Source of the DNA: Flavipsychrobacter stenotrophus
Lineage (GTDB): Bacteria; Bacteroidota; Bacteroidia; Chitinophagales; Chitinophagaceae
Direction: 5' to 3'
Length of the DNA stretch: 27,237 nucleotides
Assembly (NCBI GenBank): GCA_947379685.1
Contig: CANCOG010000005.1
Coordinates: 1 to 27,237 of the forward strand
Both the position numbers and the translations under genes were made by a program. The notes below the pieces were generated by a model. The model was not told the DNA's origin. It made no database searches and saw only the letters and a list, made by a program, of their open reading frames with translations. How positions within the stretch are numbered: position 1 is the stretch's first letter; each line of letters opens with the position of its first letter. Of the stretch, positions 16,101 to 24,913 are shown one piece after another.

Positions 16101-19100
16101 AATATTGTTCCTCTGCCAGCTTGTACTGGGACACCATCTCCAGGTACAGTATCTTCTTCTGCATCTACTGCCTGTCCTTCACTTTCATTTAGCCTGACAG
16201 TAACAGGTTTTACAGCAGCTGGTTCACTTGCTTTCCAATGGCAGTCATCGTCTGACAGTTCAAGCTGGACAAACATCTCCGGTGCTACTTCGGTGACTTG
16301 CACAACAACAGAAAGTGCGGCAACATATTACCGTTGTATTGTAACATGTACCGCGACTTCATCTTCTGCATATACACCTGGGTATAAAGTAAATTACTTC
16401 CCGGTTTGTTACTGCCACCCTTCTTACATTAATGCTTCCATGGCTTGCTCATCTTACAACATGGTGATCACAGAATATCACGTAATAGGTGAGGCAGGAT
16501 CTTCATTTGACGACGTTTCCAGCTGTGATGGAACTGGATACAAAGACATGACTTCGTTAAGTGTAAACTTAAAGCAAAGTATTACTTATACTCCTACCAT
16601 ATACGGCGACCCTTCTACATCTTATCCGCTTTCTATGCAAACGTGGATAGACTTTAATGATGATGGAACCTTTGATGCGACAGAAAGCGTAGGCGGTGCC
16701 AACTTCTATTATGCTTCGGTTGTGTTTAACCTTACAATACCTGTAACAGCTACACCAGGGGTACACATGATGAGGGTTGTAACCAGCTATTATTATTCTG
16801 GCCATTACTATCCAACAATGGATCCATGTACATATGGTTATTATTATGGTGAGTCAAGAGATTACCTGGCAAACATAATTGCATTACCAGCGTGTACCGG
16901 TACGCCCACGGCAGGAACTGCTACATGTGACGTAGGTACTGCATGCCCTTCTTCAACTTTTAACTTAACTGTTAGTGGGTTCTCTGTCGCGAGCGGTCTT
17001 ACTTTCCAGTGGCAGTCTTCAACGGACAGCGCATCATGGACAAGTATTTCAGGTGCTACTTCAACTACCTACAACTATACTGAATCTAGCATGCATTTTT
17101 ATCGTTGTGTTGTAACCTGCGCTGGTAGCGGAAGTTCAGCACCGAGCACCGGCGTAAAAGTGAACTACATAGGTGTTTGCTATTGTACTCCTACTTATTA
17201 TTATGCGAGCAATGCATGTACGTCGACATCTTATAATTTTGCTTTGGCAAAAGTACAGGGAAGCGGATATGGCGGAACTTCATTGAACGATACTGCGGCC
17301 TGCACAGGTACGGGCTATCAGGATAGAACGTCATTGTCAATATCATACATGCAAAGTGTAGCTTATGTTATGACCGTGACTTCAAAAACCGGCAGTTCTT
17401 CCTACAACCTCAGCAATCAGGTATTTATTGACTTTAACGACGATGGAACTTTCGATGCTTCTGAAACCGTGGGCGGTACCAGTTCCTACAGCGGTACTAC
17501 TGCCATAGCAGTTCAATACGTGACTATGCCACTTACAGCTACTGTAGGTAGCCACAGAATGAGGGTTGTACAATTATATGCCGGTTATGGTACAGTGTAC
17601 CCGTATATTTCTGGTTGCCCTACAGGTAGTTACCCATATTATTATGGTGAAGCCCGTGATTATACAGTTAATATAGTTGCCCTGCCACCATGTTCTGGTA
17701 CACCAGCCCCAGGAACAGCATGGGAGTTTTCTAATACCGCTTGTCCAAGTTCCGTTATTCATGTAGTGGATACAGGTTTTAGCACGTCTTCTGGTTTAAC
17801 CTTCCAGTGGCAGTCTTCTTCTGATAGTTCAAGCTGGTCAAATATTTCTGGTGCTACCGGCAATGTGTTGGTAACTTCAGAAACTGCAACAACTTATTTC
17901 CGTTGCGTTGTAACCTGCTCGGCGAGCGGAAGCAGTGCAGCGACAAATGGCTTTAAGGTAATTTACCTCAGTGCTTGTTTTTGTACACCATATTTTGCTT
18001 ATTCAACCAATGCCTGCAGTTTGTACGGTATGGCAATGGCACAGGTGAAAGTAATTGGTAACGCAGGTAGTACTCTAAATGATTCAATGGCTTGTGATGG
18101 TACCGGCTATGAAGATCATACTGCATCGAGTGTTGATTTCATGCAGAGCGTAACCTATACAATGAGTATTAAGAGCAGCCCAACTACTTACTCTTACACT
18201 AAGAATGCGCAGGTTTGGATCGATTTTAATAATAACAGCACATTTGAGTCAACAGAGAGTATAGGTGGTATTAATAGTTACATTGCCAGAACGGCATTCA
18301 ATATTACGATACCTTTAACTGCAACTACTGGTGCTCACAGAATGCGTGTTGAGGACATCTATACCGGTAGCGGACCAAGCTATCCTTCACTTGACCCTTG
18401 CGTTTCTGGTTCTTATTATGGTGAGGCAAGGGACTACACAGCTAATATTGTACCGTTGCCTCCTTGTTCAGGCACTCCAACGGCAGGTACAGCAAGTGCA
18501 AGTACTTTCTATGCTTGTCCTTCAACTGCATTTACGCTGACGCTCACCGGATATACAGTTGCGTCTTCCATAACATTCCAATGGCAGTCTTCTTCTGACA
18601 GCTCTACATGGACTGCGATTTCTGGTGCCACTACATCTTCATACTCTGCAACAGTCACGGCAGCGACTTATTATCGTTGTCTGGTAACATGTACGATAAG
18701 CAGTAGTTCGGCAATTTCAGTTCCCGTTCATGTAAATTATATTTCCTATTGCTATTGCACGCCAAGTTTCTATTATGCGGCTACTGCATGTTCTGGCTAC
18801 ACTTTTGCTCTCGGCAAAGTACAGTCTGCAGGTGAAAGCGGAACTATGTTAAATGATACTGCTGTTTGTACCGGTGCCGGATATCAGGACCGCACAAGTT
18901 TGGCATCCCCAATCTACTATCAGGGTGCTACTTATGTAATGACGGTTACTTCAAGCCTGGGTGCAAGCACATCAAGCTACAGTTTGAGCAACCAGGTTTG
19001 GATCGATTTTAACGACAACGGGACATTTGAAAGTACTGAAGTTGTTGGTGGTAATTCTTCTTACTCTGGTTTACCTGCTATTGTCAGTGAAAACCTTGTT

Positions 19101-22100
19101 ATGCCTTCATCGGCCTCTACAGGATTACACAGGCTGAGGATTGTGCAGGTATATGCTGGTTATGGTGTTGTATATCCGTCAATTGACCCTTGCCCATCCG
19201 GTTCATATCCTTATTATTATGGTGAGGCTCGTGACTATATGGTTAATATTCAACCTTTACCACCATGTACTGGTACACCTTCAGCGGGTGTTGCAACAGC
19301 GTCAACTGCTGTTGCCTGCCCTTCGTATTCTTTCACACTTGGCTTAACTGGTTCTTCAGTAGCTTCGGGTTTAACTTATCAATGGCAGTCATCTTCAGAT
19401 AGTACATCATGGTCTAACATCTCAGGTGCTACAAATTACTTCTACACAACTACTGAGTCAGCAGCGACATACTTCCGTTGCGTAATTACGTGTACATCAA
19501 CGAGCTCATCCGCTCATTCGGCCCTGGTATTTGTTAACTATATCAGCGCATGTTACTGTGTTCCTACTCCGTCATCGGCTTACGCATCTTGTTATTCTTA
19601 TGGTATGACAGTTCATTACCTCGATCTCCCAGGAGCCAGCGGTACTATTCATGACATTGCGTCTTGCGATGGTAGTGGATATCTTGACAGATCTTCATTG
19701 TCATGTACGATGTTCCAGGGCAGTACGTATGCATGTTCTGTTGCAAATGGTGGATCTAACCAGACTAAGATTCAATTCTGGGTGGATTTCAATAACAATG
19801 CAACATTTGAATCTTCTGAAAGTATAGGTGGAACCAACACCGGTTTCTATAATACATCTGTTTCACTCACAATTCCTTCAGGCGCTCCTACAGGAACATT
19901 CCGTATGAGGGAAGTAATGAGTTATGCTTTCTCATCTTATTCTTACCCAACGCTTGATCCTTGTATGTACAGTTATACATATGGTGAGGCAAGGGACTAT
20001 ACAGTTACAATTTCATCGAGCGTATGCAGTGGTACCCCAACAGCAGGTACATTGAGCGCATCATCATCTACTTCATGTACTCTTCCATTCTCTACAACTT
20101 TGACTGCTTCTGGGTTTACCACTTCCGGCGGTACTTCAATTGTATATTCATGGGAGTCTTCATCAGACAGTACTACATGGACTAGGGTCTCCGGTGCTAC
20201 AGACTATTCTTATTCACCGTCTGTAACTTCAGGCCCGATATACTATCGTTTTGTTGATTCCTGTACTGCAAGTGCGAGCGTTTCTCGTACTGCGGGTGTT
20301 CGTTTGTACCAATCATTTGCGCCAACTGTTAGTGCAATTTCTGGTTCAGGTACTGTATGTGCTGGTGTAACTACCGCTTATACAGATGCAACTGCAGGTG
20401 GAACATGGACAAGTTCTAATACCAGCCTTGCAACTGTTACCTCAACCGGCGTTGTAAGAGGTGTTAGTGCTGGAGCCGATACTATCATGTATTCTTTGAC
20501 AAATGCTTGTGGTACAACAACCGTAAGTGGTGCACTGACGGTATTACCTGCACCAGATGCGGGAATCATATCAGGTGCTTCTTCAGTATGTCAATACGTT
20601 ACAACTACACTCAGCAGCACTATTAGTGGCGGTGCGTGGACCAGTTCGGCCATGTCTGTTGCTACAGTAGATGGTACAACTGGTGTAGTAACGGGTGTTA
20701 CTGCGGGTACCGTAAGTATATCTTACGCTGTAAATACAGTGTGTGGAACTGCAGTTGCCACTCACCCAATGACAATTAGCCCAGCTCCAGTAGCGGGTAC
20801 AATTTCCGGCCCGACTGCGGTATGTCCGGCAACAACAATTTCACTTACATCTACAATTTCAGGGGGTACCTGGCGCGCAAGAAATGGCAATGCCAGTATT
20901 TCTACATCTGGAGTCGTTACCGGTATCACTTCAGGAACTGATGACATGGTTTATACCTATACAAATAGTTGCGGTTCTGATTCTTCAGTTCGGACAGTAA
21001 CAATCAGCCCGGTTCCAAATGCAGGTTCAATTACAGGTCCTTCGAATGTTTGTACAGGGCTGACAATTACCCTGACTGATGCTGCAACAGGCGGAACATG
21101 GTATGCTACAAATGCTAGTGCTTCGGTTTCAAGTTCGGGCGTTGTAACTGGTGTTTCAACTGGAACAGATACAATTCGCTACAGGGTTATTAATTCCTGC
21201 GGATCAGATTCAGCTTCAAAGGTGGTGACAATCAGCCTTTCTCCTGATGCAGGTACAATTACCGGTGGTTCAGCAACATTATGTGAGGCAGGTTCCATTA
21301 CCCTTTCAGATGCAATATCTGGCGGTACATGGACCGCAACCAATGGTAACGCAACCGTTTCAGGTGGAGTAGTTAATGGTATTACAACCGGCTTTGATAC
21401 TATCCGTTATACAGTTACTAATAGTTGTGGTATTGATACTGCAACTCAGGTTGTATTTGTTAATGCATTACCTCATGCAGGTATTGTTTCTGGAATTGAT
21501 ACGATTTGTACAGGTATTTCTACCACGCTTACTACAACTGGCACAGGTGGTACCTGGGTGCGGTCTAACACTCATGCTTCCGTTACATCGGCTGGCGTAG
21601 TTACAGGTGTTAGTGGCGGAATAGATACAATTATGTACAACGTTACCAATGTATGTGGTACCGATATCGCCAGCCATCCTATCACCGTTATTCCTACGGC
21701 AACTGCGGCTCCAATTACCGGAGTGGTTACTGTATGTGAGGCTGCAAATATTACGCTTCATGAGTCTGATACAACAGGTGTATGGAGTGAAATAACTGGT
21801 CATTCAACGGTTGTAGGCGGTGTTGTTACCGGTGTGACAGCTGGTTCTGATACTATCTACTACACAGTTACAAATTACTGCGGCAGTGTAACTGCTTCTC
21901 ATGCAATTACAGTAAATCCATTGCCACAGGCTGGTACTATTACTGCGGCTATTACAACAATATGCAGTGGTGACACAACAGCTTACATCGATACCGTGAG
22001 CGGTGCAGTATGGTCGAGCAGCGATGTTTCTGTTGCTACAGTGAGCATATTTGGTGGTGTACATGGTGTTGCAGGAGGATCAGCAATAATTTCTGTAACA

Positions 22101-24170
22101 GTTACCAATACCTGCGGTACAGCGATCGCTACTTTACCGGTGACTATTAATCAGACGCCAATAGGCGGTACTGTATTCGGTACTTCTAATGTTTGTGTTG
22201 GTTCTTACGTAACTTATGGCGATACTTTAGGAACACCGGGCGGTGCGTGGTCGAGCGCCAATACGTCTATAGCGACTGTTGATGCATCGGGTCAGGTATT
22301 TGGTGTATCTCCGGGAACAACTACTATATCTTATGTTATCGCAACTGCAACATGCGGAACAGCATATGCAACCAGGACAATAACAGTAAATACTTTACCA
22401 TATACTGGAACTATTGCCGGTCCGATTTCGGTGTGTGTTGGTTCTAATATTACACTTACACACTCTGGTGGGCTTACAGGAACTTGGAGCAGTAGTACTA
22501 CTTCTGTAGGAACTGTGACTACAGGTTCTCCTTCAAGCACAACAGTTCATGGTGTGGCTGTCGGAAACACTACTATTACTTATTCTGTAACTACTGCAAC
22601 CTGTGGTTCGGCATACGTGACAGCGGTAGTTAGCGTACTTCCATTACCAGTTGCCGGAACAATTACCGGTGGCACTATAGTGTGTGAGAGCGCATCAATT
22701 GCACTTACCAACGTTGGCGGAACAGCCGGCGGAACATGGAGCAGCAGCGACACAACCAGGGCACATGTAAGTAGCGGTGGTGTTGTAACAGGTATTCTTG
22801 CCGGCAGTGTTACTATTACCTATACTGCAGTAACCGCTACTTGTGGCACTGCTTATACTACATTGGCTATGACTATTTCGCCATTACCTGTTCCAGGTAC
22901 TATTACAGGGTTTGCAACTGTTTGTCCTGGTAGCACAACTACACTTACAGATGCAGCAACGGGTGGTGTATGGAGTATGTCTAACAGCCATGCAACAATT
23001 GCTTCTTCAGGCGTTGTACATGGAGTTACTTCCGGACTTGATACAGCAATTTATTCAGTAACTAATTCTTGCGGTACACGTCGTGCAACACTGCCTATGA
23101 TTGTTGCTCCGCTGCCAGACGCAGGTTCAATTTCTGGCCCGTCTACAGTTTGTTTAGGATCATCTATTACGCTGGTCGATACTGTAAGCGGTGGTTCATG
23201 GATGAGCAGCAATAGCCATGCTACTGTATCTGGTGGTGTTGTGACTGGTATGTCAGTTGGTGCTGTAGTTATTTACTACTCAATCATCAATTACTGCGGA
23301 ACAGCAACAATTGCTGACTCAATTATTGTGTTGCCAATTCTTACTCCATCGGTAGCTGTTACAACTACACCTTCAACTAGTGTTTGTACTGGTGATTACG
23401 TGACATTCACAGCAACCGCAACTAACGGTGGTACTGCTCCATCCTTCATTTGGGTACTGAACGGTGTTGTCGTAAGCACTACTTCTACTTTTGGTTACAT
23501 TCCATCTACTGGTGACCATGTATCCTGCAAGATGATCAGTAATGCTCCATGCCGCACAGTTGACACTGCTTATAATCCAGGTTTGATTACTATGATCGTT
23601 AATGATCCGGTAACACCTACAGTGAATATTACACAGTCTAATGATTCGGTATCGTTCCTTGGTCAGGTTATTACATTTACTGCAAGCATCACCAATGGTG
23701 GTTCTGCTCCTACTTACCAGTGGGTAGTAAATGGGGTTAATGTACCGGGTGCAACAAGTGCAACATTTGCTTATGCAGTTACTGGTCCTTGTGTTGTAAG
23801 GTGTATACTGACAAGTAATGCTCCTTGCGTTGATTACCCATCAGTGACAAGTGATCCATTGGGTGTTTGGGCTGAAAGTGAGGGTCTAAATAACGTTCAT
23901 GCATCTTTATACAGCATGAGCCTGTATCCAAACCCGAATAACGGTGTGTTTGTTTTAAGCGGTATTGTAAACAAGCAATCAAATGCTGACATCAATTTTG
24001 ATGTGGTAGATATGACAGGCAAGGTGCTGTATTCTGGAAAGACAACTCCATTTAATGGTGCAATTAACCAGCAAGTTGATCTGGGTCAGAGCATCGTTCC
24101 TGGTCAGTACATGCTGCGTGTCGTTAACGAGAACGGTTCAGAGTTTATACATTTCAGCATTATGAAGTAA
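13125..24170 (+). CDS. Giant T9SS-secreted multi-domain adhesin-like protein (GEVED/Ig/Big_2)
   Basis: A 3681-residue secreted protein. Residues 1-20 are a signal peptide (MKKIYLFLLLSCMSFAGFAQ). Residues 21-230 form a beta domain with GFNFVYCGTTYTTLSANANG and a NIDO-like end (FQVKLYETTNVIEYIYG). Residues 234-2398 hold nine Ig-like modules (C-x-GTP...FQWQSS...SGAT...YYRCVVTC) alternating with eight GEVED modules (CYCTPS...WIDFNDDGTF...YYGEARDYTVNI). Residues 2400-3404 hold thirteen Big_2-type repeats of 75-83 residues. Two more Ig-like domains lie at about 3405-3585, and the tail (SLYPNPNNGVFVLSG, residue 3599 on) is a T9SS type A sorting domain. The protein is rich in Ser, Thr, Gly, Tyr and Cys and very poor in Lys. 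A surface adhesin or filament, by analogy with other T9SS giants, is the best inference; the ligand is unknown. It is monocistronic, with its own promoter and terminator. Confidence 0.93.
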   Translation: MKKIYLFLLLSCMSFAGFAQTAASYSFSASNSTTYTSISSSGTYVSACNSDDGTQTSISIGFNFVYCGTTYTTLSANANGWLSLVNSSSSGFPTYINDPSYFSSYMSSGNGFLMAQWDDMYYPSCYYSTTGSSPNRVFTFEWGTAYHCCSASGANASFQVKLYETTNVIEYIYGSSSFSSSSATIGIANSSSDYLTLSDASSSPTASSTTFTTSISTGSPATNQVYRWTPPVACSGAPSAGTAVSSVGSACPSASFTLSLSGYTISTGVTYQWQSSPDSATWTNISGATSLTCSTTESAATYYRCVVTCTSASASGYSVGVLVPYLSACYCTPSFYYSSNSCSLYNFAIGSLYSPGESSTVLNDNASCNNSGYLDRTSLSVSYMQGTTYATTVVSNTTSYSYQLDNQIWIDFNNDGTFDNTEIVGGVSNYSSGSPVTVVENIVLPITAPVGARRMRIVVVYHGMGVYYPSIDPCPSGSYPYYYGEARDYTVNIVPLPACTGTPTGGTASSSAGTVCPSQSFTLNLTGYTGASGLTFQWQSSSTGTGGWSNISGATTIPYTLTESASLYYRCVVTCTASGGSANSASVLVNYIGVCYCTPSYSSSYSCGYGYYISGFNITGESSTSISDGSGCDGSGYLDQTGLSVSLEQSYTYACNLSTGTTAEVQAWIDFDDDGTFASSETLGGASYFYSGSFNITIPVTAPVGSHRMRVAMTSSYWGYYYPSLDPCYPGYYGEARDYTVNIVPLPACTGTPTAGSASASLTTACSSTSFTLTVSGFSAASSLSFQWQQSSTGSGGWSDITGATSITYSTTESATTYYRCVVTCTASGLSANSASTMVNHISVCYCTPSYSSSYSCTYGYSFSSFSVTGESSTSISDGSSCDGTGYLDQTSMSVSFEQSYTYSVSASFGTTAEVQTWIDFNDDGTFDASESVGGASYFSYSGSYNVVIPATAPTGAHRMRVAMTASYWGYSYPSLDPCYPGYYGETRDYTVNIVPLPACTGTPSPGTVSSSASTACPSLSFSLTVTGFTAAGSLAFQWQSSSDSSSWTNISGATSVTCTTTESAATYYRCIVTCTATSSSAYTPGYKVNYFPVCYCHPSYINASMACSSYNMVITEYHVIGEAGSSFDDVSSCDGTGYKDMTSLSVNLKQSITYTPTIYGDPSTSYPLSMQTWIDFNDDGTFDATESVGGANFYYASVVFNLTIPVTATPGVHMMRVVTSYYYSGHYYPTMDPCTYGYYYGESRDYLANIIALPACTGTPTAGTATCDVGTACPSSTFNLTVSGFSVASGLTFQWQSSTDSASWTSISGATSTTYNYTESSMHFYRCVVTCAGSGSSAPSTGVKVNYIGVCYCTPTYYYASNACTSTSYNFALAKVQGSGYGGTSLNDTAACTGTGYQDRTSLSISYMQSVAYVMTVTSKTGSSSYNLSNQVFIDFNDDGTFDASETVGGTSSYSGTTAIAVQYVTMPLTATVGSHRMRVVQLYAGYGTVYPYISGCPTGSYPYYYGEARDYTVNIVALPPCSGTPAPGTAWEFSNTACPSSVIHVVDTGFSTSSGLTFQWQSSSDSSSWSNISGATGNVLVTSETATTYFRCVVTCSASGSSAATNGFKVIYLSACFCTPYFAYSTNACSLYGMAMAQVKVIGNAGSTLNDSMACDGTGYEDHTASSVDFMQSVTYTMSIKSSPTTYSYTKNAQVWIDFNNNSTFESTESIGGINSYIARTAFNITIPLTATTGAHRMRVEDIYTGSGPSYPSLDPCVSGSYYGEARDYTANIVPLPPCSGTPTAGTASASTFYACPSTAFTLTLTGYTVASSITFQWQSSSDSSTWTAISGATTSSYSATVTAATYYRCLVTCTISSSSAISVPVHVNYISYCYCTPSFYYAATACSGYTFALGKVQSAGESGTMLNDTAVCTGAGYQDRTSLASPIYYQGATYVMTVTSSLGASTSSYSLSNQVWIDFNDNGTFESTEVVGGNSSYSGLPAIVSENLVMPSSASTGLHRLRIVQVYAGYGVVYPSIDPCPSGSYPYYYGEARDYMVNIQPLPPCTGTPSAGVATASTAVACPSYSFTLGLTGSSVASGLTYQWQSSSDSTSWSNISGATNYFYTTTESAATYFRCVITCTSTSSSAHSALVFVNYISACYCVPTPSSAYASCYSYGMTVHYLDLPGASGTIHDIASCDGSGYLDRSSLSCTMFQGSTYACSVANGGSNQTKIQFWVDFNNNATFESSESIGGTNTGFYNTSVSLTIPSGAPTGTFRMREVMSYAFSSYSYPTLDPCMYSYTYGEARDYTVTISSSVCSGTPTAGTLSASSSTSCTLPFSTTLTASGFTTSGGTSIVYSWESSSDSTTWTRVSGATDYSYSPSVTSGPIYYRFVDSCTASASVSRTAGVRLYQSFAPTVSAISGSGTVCAGVTTAYTDATAGGTWTSSNTSLATVTSTGVVRGVSAGADTIMYSLTNACGTTTVSGALTVLPAPDAGIISGASSVCQYVTTTLSSTISGGAWTSSAMSVATVDGTTGVVTGVTAGTVSISYAVNTVCGTAVATHPMTISPAPVAGTISGPTAVCPATTISLTSTISGGTWRARNGNASISTSGVVTGITSGTDDMVYTYTNSCGSDSSVRTVTISPVPNAGSITGPSNVCTGLTITLTDAATGGTWYATNASASVSSSGVVTGVSTGTDTIRYRVINSCGSDSASKVVTISLSPDAGTITGGSATLCEAGSITLSDAISGGTWTATNGNATVSGGVVNGITTGFDTIRYTVTNSCGIDTATQVVFVNALPHAGIVSGIDTICTGISTTLTTTGTGGTWVRSNTHASVTSAGVVTGVSGGIDTIMYNVTNVCGTDIASHPITVIPTATAAPITGVVTVCEAANITLHESDTTGVWSEITGHSTVVGGVVTGVTAGSDTIYYTVTNYCGSVTASHAITVNPLPQAGTITAAITTICSGDTTAYIDTVSGAVWSSSDVSVATVSIFGGVHGVAGGSAIISVTVTNTCGTAIATLPVTINQTPIGGTVFGTSNVCVGSYVTYGDTLGTPGGAWSSANTSIATVDASGQVFGVSPGTTTISYVIATATCGTAYATRTITVNTLPYTGTIAGPISVCVGSNITLTHSGGLTGTWSSSTTSVGTVTTGSPSSTTVHGVAVGNTTITYSVTTATCGSAYVTAVVSVLPLPVAGTITGGTIVCESASIALTNVGGTAGGTWSSSDTTRAHVSSGGVVTGILAGSVTITYTAVTATCGTAYTTLAMTISPLPVPGTITGFATVCPGSTTTLTDAATGGVWSMSNSHATIASSGVVHGVTSGLDTAIYSVTNSCGTRRATLPMIVAPLPDAGSISGPSTVCLGSSITLVDTVSGGSWMSSNSHATVSGGVVTGMSVGAVVIYYSIINYCGTATIADSIIVLPILTPSVAVTTTPSTSVCTGDYVTFTATATNGGTAPSFIWVLNGVVVSTTSTFGYIPSTGDHVSCKMISNAPCRTVDTAYNPGLITMIVNDPVTPTVNITQSNDSVSFLGQVITFTASITNGGSAPTYQWVVNGVNVPGATSATFAYAVTGPCVVRCILTSNAPCVDYPSVTSDPLGVWAESEGLNNVHASLYSMSLYPNPNNGVFVLSGIVNKQSNADINFDVVDMTGKVLYSGKTTPFNGAINQQVDLGQSIVPGQYMLRVVNENGSEFIHFSIMK
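13824..20321 (+). repeat. Ig-GEVED tandem module array (9 Ig, 8 GEVED)
   Basis: A coding repeat of 750-801 bp per unit. Ig modules begin (first Cys codon) at 13824, 14619, 15369, 16122, 16893, 17691, 18465, 19266 and 20025. GEVED modules begin (CYC) at 14109, 14907, 15657, 16407, 17178, 17976, 18750 and 19551. Each Ig has a C-x-GTP entry, a second Cys (often ACPS) and a YYRCVVTC exit. Each GEVED has CxC, a DFN-type loop and a GE(A/S/T)RDY end. GEVED modules 2 and 3 are the most alike, also at DNA level, and look recently duplicated. Confidence 0.85.
20322..23337 (+). repeat. Thirteen Big_2-type Ig repeats
   Basis: A coding repeat of about 225-250 bp. The pattern per unit is TI(S/T)G..TVC.G...TLT, GG(T/A)W.SSN, A.V...GVV.GV..G.DTI.Y.VTN.CGT, then a T(V/I)(S/N)PLP(D/V)AG linker. 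I count thirteen. Units 9-11 carry small insertions (for example GTPGGAW and GGTAGGTW) and TATCGTAY in place of TNSCGT, so they form a sub-block likely derived from each other. Confidence 0.8.
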
Positions 24171-24194
24171 TCATTCATATTGTTTCATAATCAG

Positions 24195-24229
24195 AAAAGT
24201 GGCATGCTTTGAAAAAGGCATGCCATTTT
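24195..24229 (+). terminator. Intrinsic terminator of the giant adhesin gene
   Basis: The stem TGGCATGC (24200-24207) pairs with GCATGCCA (24218-24225), extended by a G-T pair and A-T pairs from flanking AAAA and TTTT, and followed by CTTTTTGTTT. It begins 25 nt after the stop codon. Confidence 0.8.
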
Positions 24230-24244
24230 CTTTTTGTTTCGTCG

Positions 24245-24272
24245 TTGAGGTAATTTCTTGTTATTATTTTTG
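24245..24272 (+). promoter_or_regulatory. Bacteroidota-type promoter of the 126-residue protein
   Basis: TTG (24245-24247), a 17-nt spacer and TATTTTTG (24265-24272), an exact TAnnTTTG match, about 64 nt before the start codon and directly after the adhesin terminator. Confidence 0.6.
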
Positions 24273-24336
24273 CGTAATGTGTGGCTTGTATGGATTATCT
24301 AATGGATGTTCTGTATTTTCGTATACCTGAATTGAT

Positions 24337-24717
24337 ATGAACGCCAGTATTCGTTTTTTCATTGTTTATGCTTCGTTGGTTATTCTGTCCGTGTTTACGG
24401 GGGGAGTGCCTATTGATACGCCGGCAGGAGATGTTAGCGGGTACAGTTTCGGAGATGTATTGGGTACCAGATTCCTTTATAATTATAGTTCTGGGTTCAA
24501 CTCGAACACAGAATATCCTACACATTTAAAAAAGACGATCAGGACAAAGGCGCTTCAATCCGAATCGGAGCACTTCTGCCTTGTACCTGCAGCGTTTTCG
24601 GTAGTGGTTTTGACTTGCAACTCATGCGGGTGTTTTACAGGTTGTGCCAGCCAATGGTATTTTTCACCAGCAAATCCTGACAGTCATTTACGGGGTCCTC
24701 CCTCCCATATTTCCTGA
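24337..24717 (+). CDS. Small hydrophobic protein with a cysteine cluster, function unknown
   Basis: A 126-residue protein of no family I can name. Residues 6-22 form a hydrophobic segment (RFFIVYASLVILSVFTG) that could be a signal peptide or anchor. The middle is polar. Near the C-terminus a hydrophobic stretch and a cysteine cluster occur together: EHFCLVPAAFSVVVLTCNSC, continuing GCFTGC, that is C-x2-C-x-C-x3-C. The tail is FSPANPDSHLRGPPSHIS; I have a vague memory of short Bacteroidota proteins ending in RGPP, not verified. A consensus promoter lies just upstream and the gene runs with the efflux genes 262 nt downstream, so a link with export or metal stress is possible but unproven. It could also be a chance ORF. 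Confidence 0.55.
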   Translation: MNASIRFFIVYASLVILSVFTGGVPIDTPAGDVSGYSFGDVLGTRFLYNYSSGFNSNTEYPTHLKKTIRTKALQSESEHFCLVPAAFSVVVLTCNSCGCFTGCASQWYFSPANPDSHLRGPPSHIS

Positions 24718-24913
24718 TTTTACCAGTATTCTACAGCAATGGCGGACCCTTGTAGCATATCCGGACTGATGTGCTCTGATTAATGCACCAGTAGCCGGGG
24801 AGTAGTTTCGGCTATGGTGTCCCGTGATTTAGTTATGTGAACTTTTGTTGACTAAATTTTATTTTTCTACTATGTAGTTGCTGGTGTAAATCGTGTTTAT
24901 GCTGTAAATGACG

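Noticed and set aside
21468..21803. Long minus-strand ORFs inside the giant adhesin gene
   Set aside because: Repetitive Ser/Thr codons on the plus strand give long Cys/Asn/Ser-rich open frames on the other strand; they follow the repeat and have no start context.
13824..23337. Regularly repeated DNA that might suggest a CRISPR or satellite array
   Set aside because: Units are 225-800 bp, degenerate at DNA level and in frame, and encode domain repeats.
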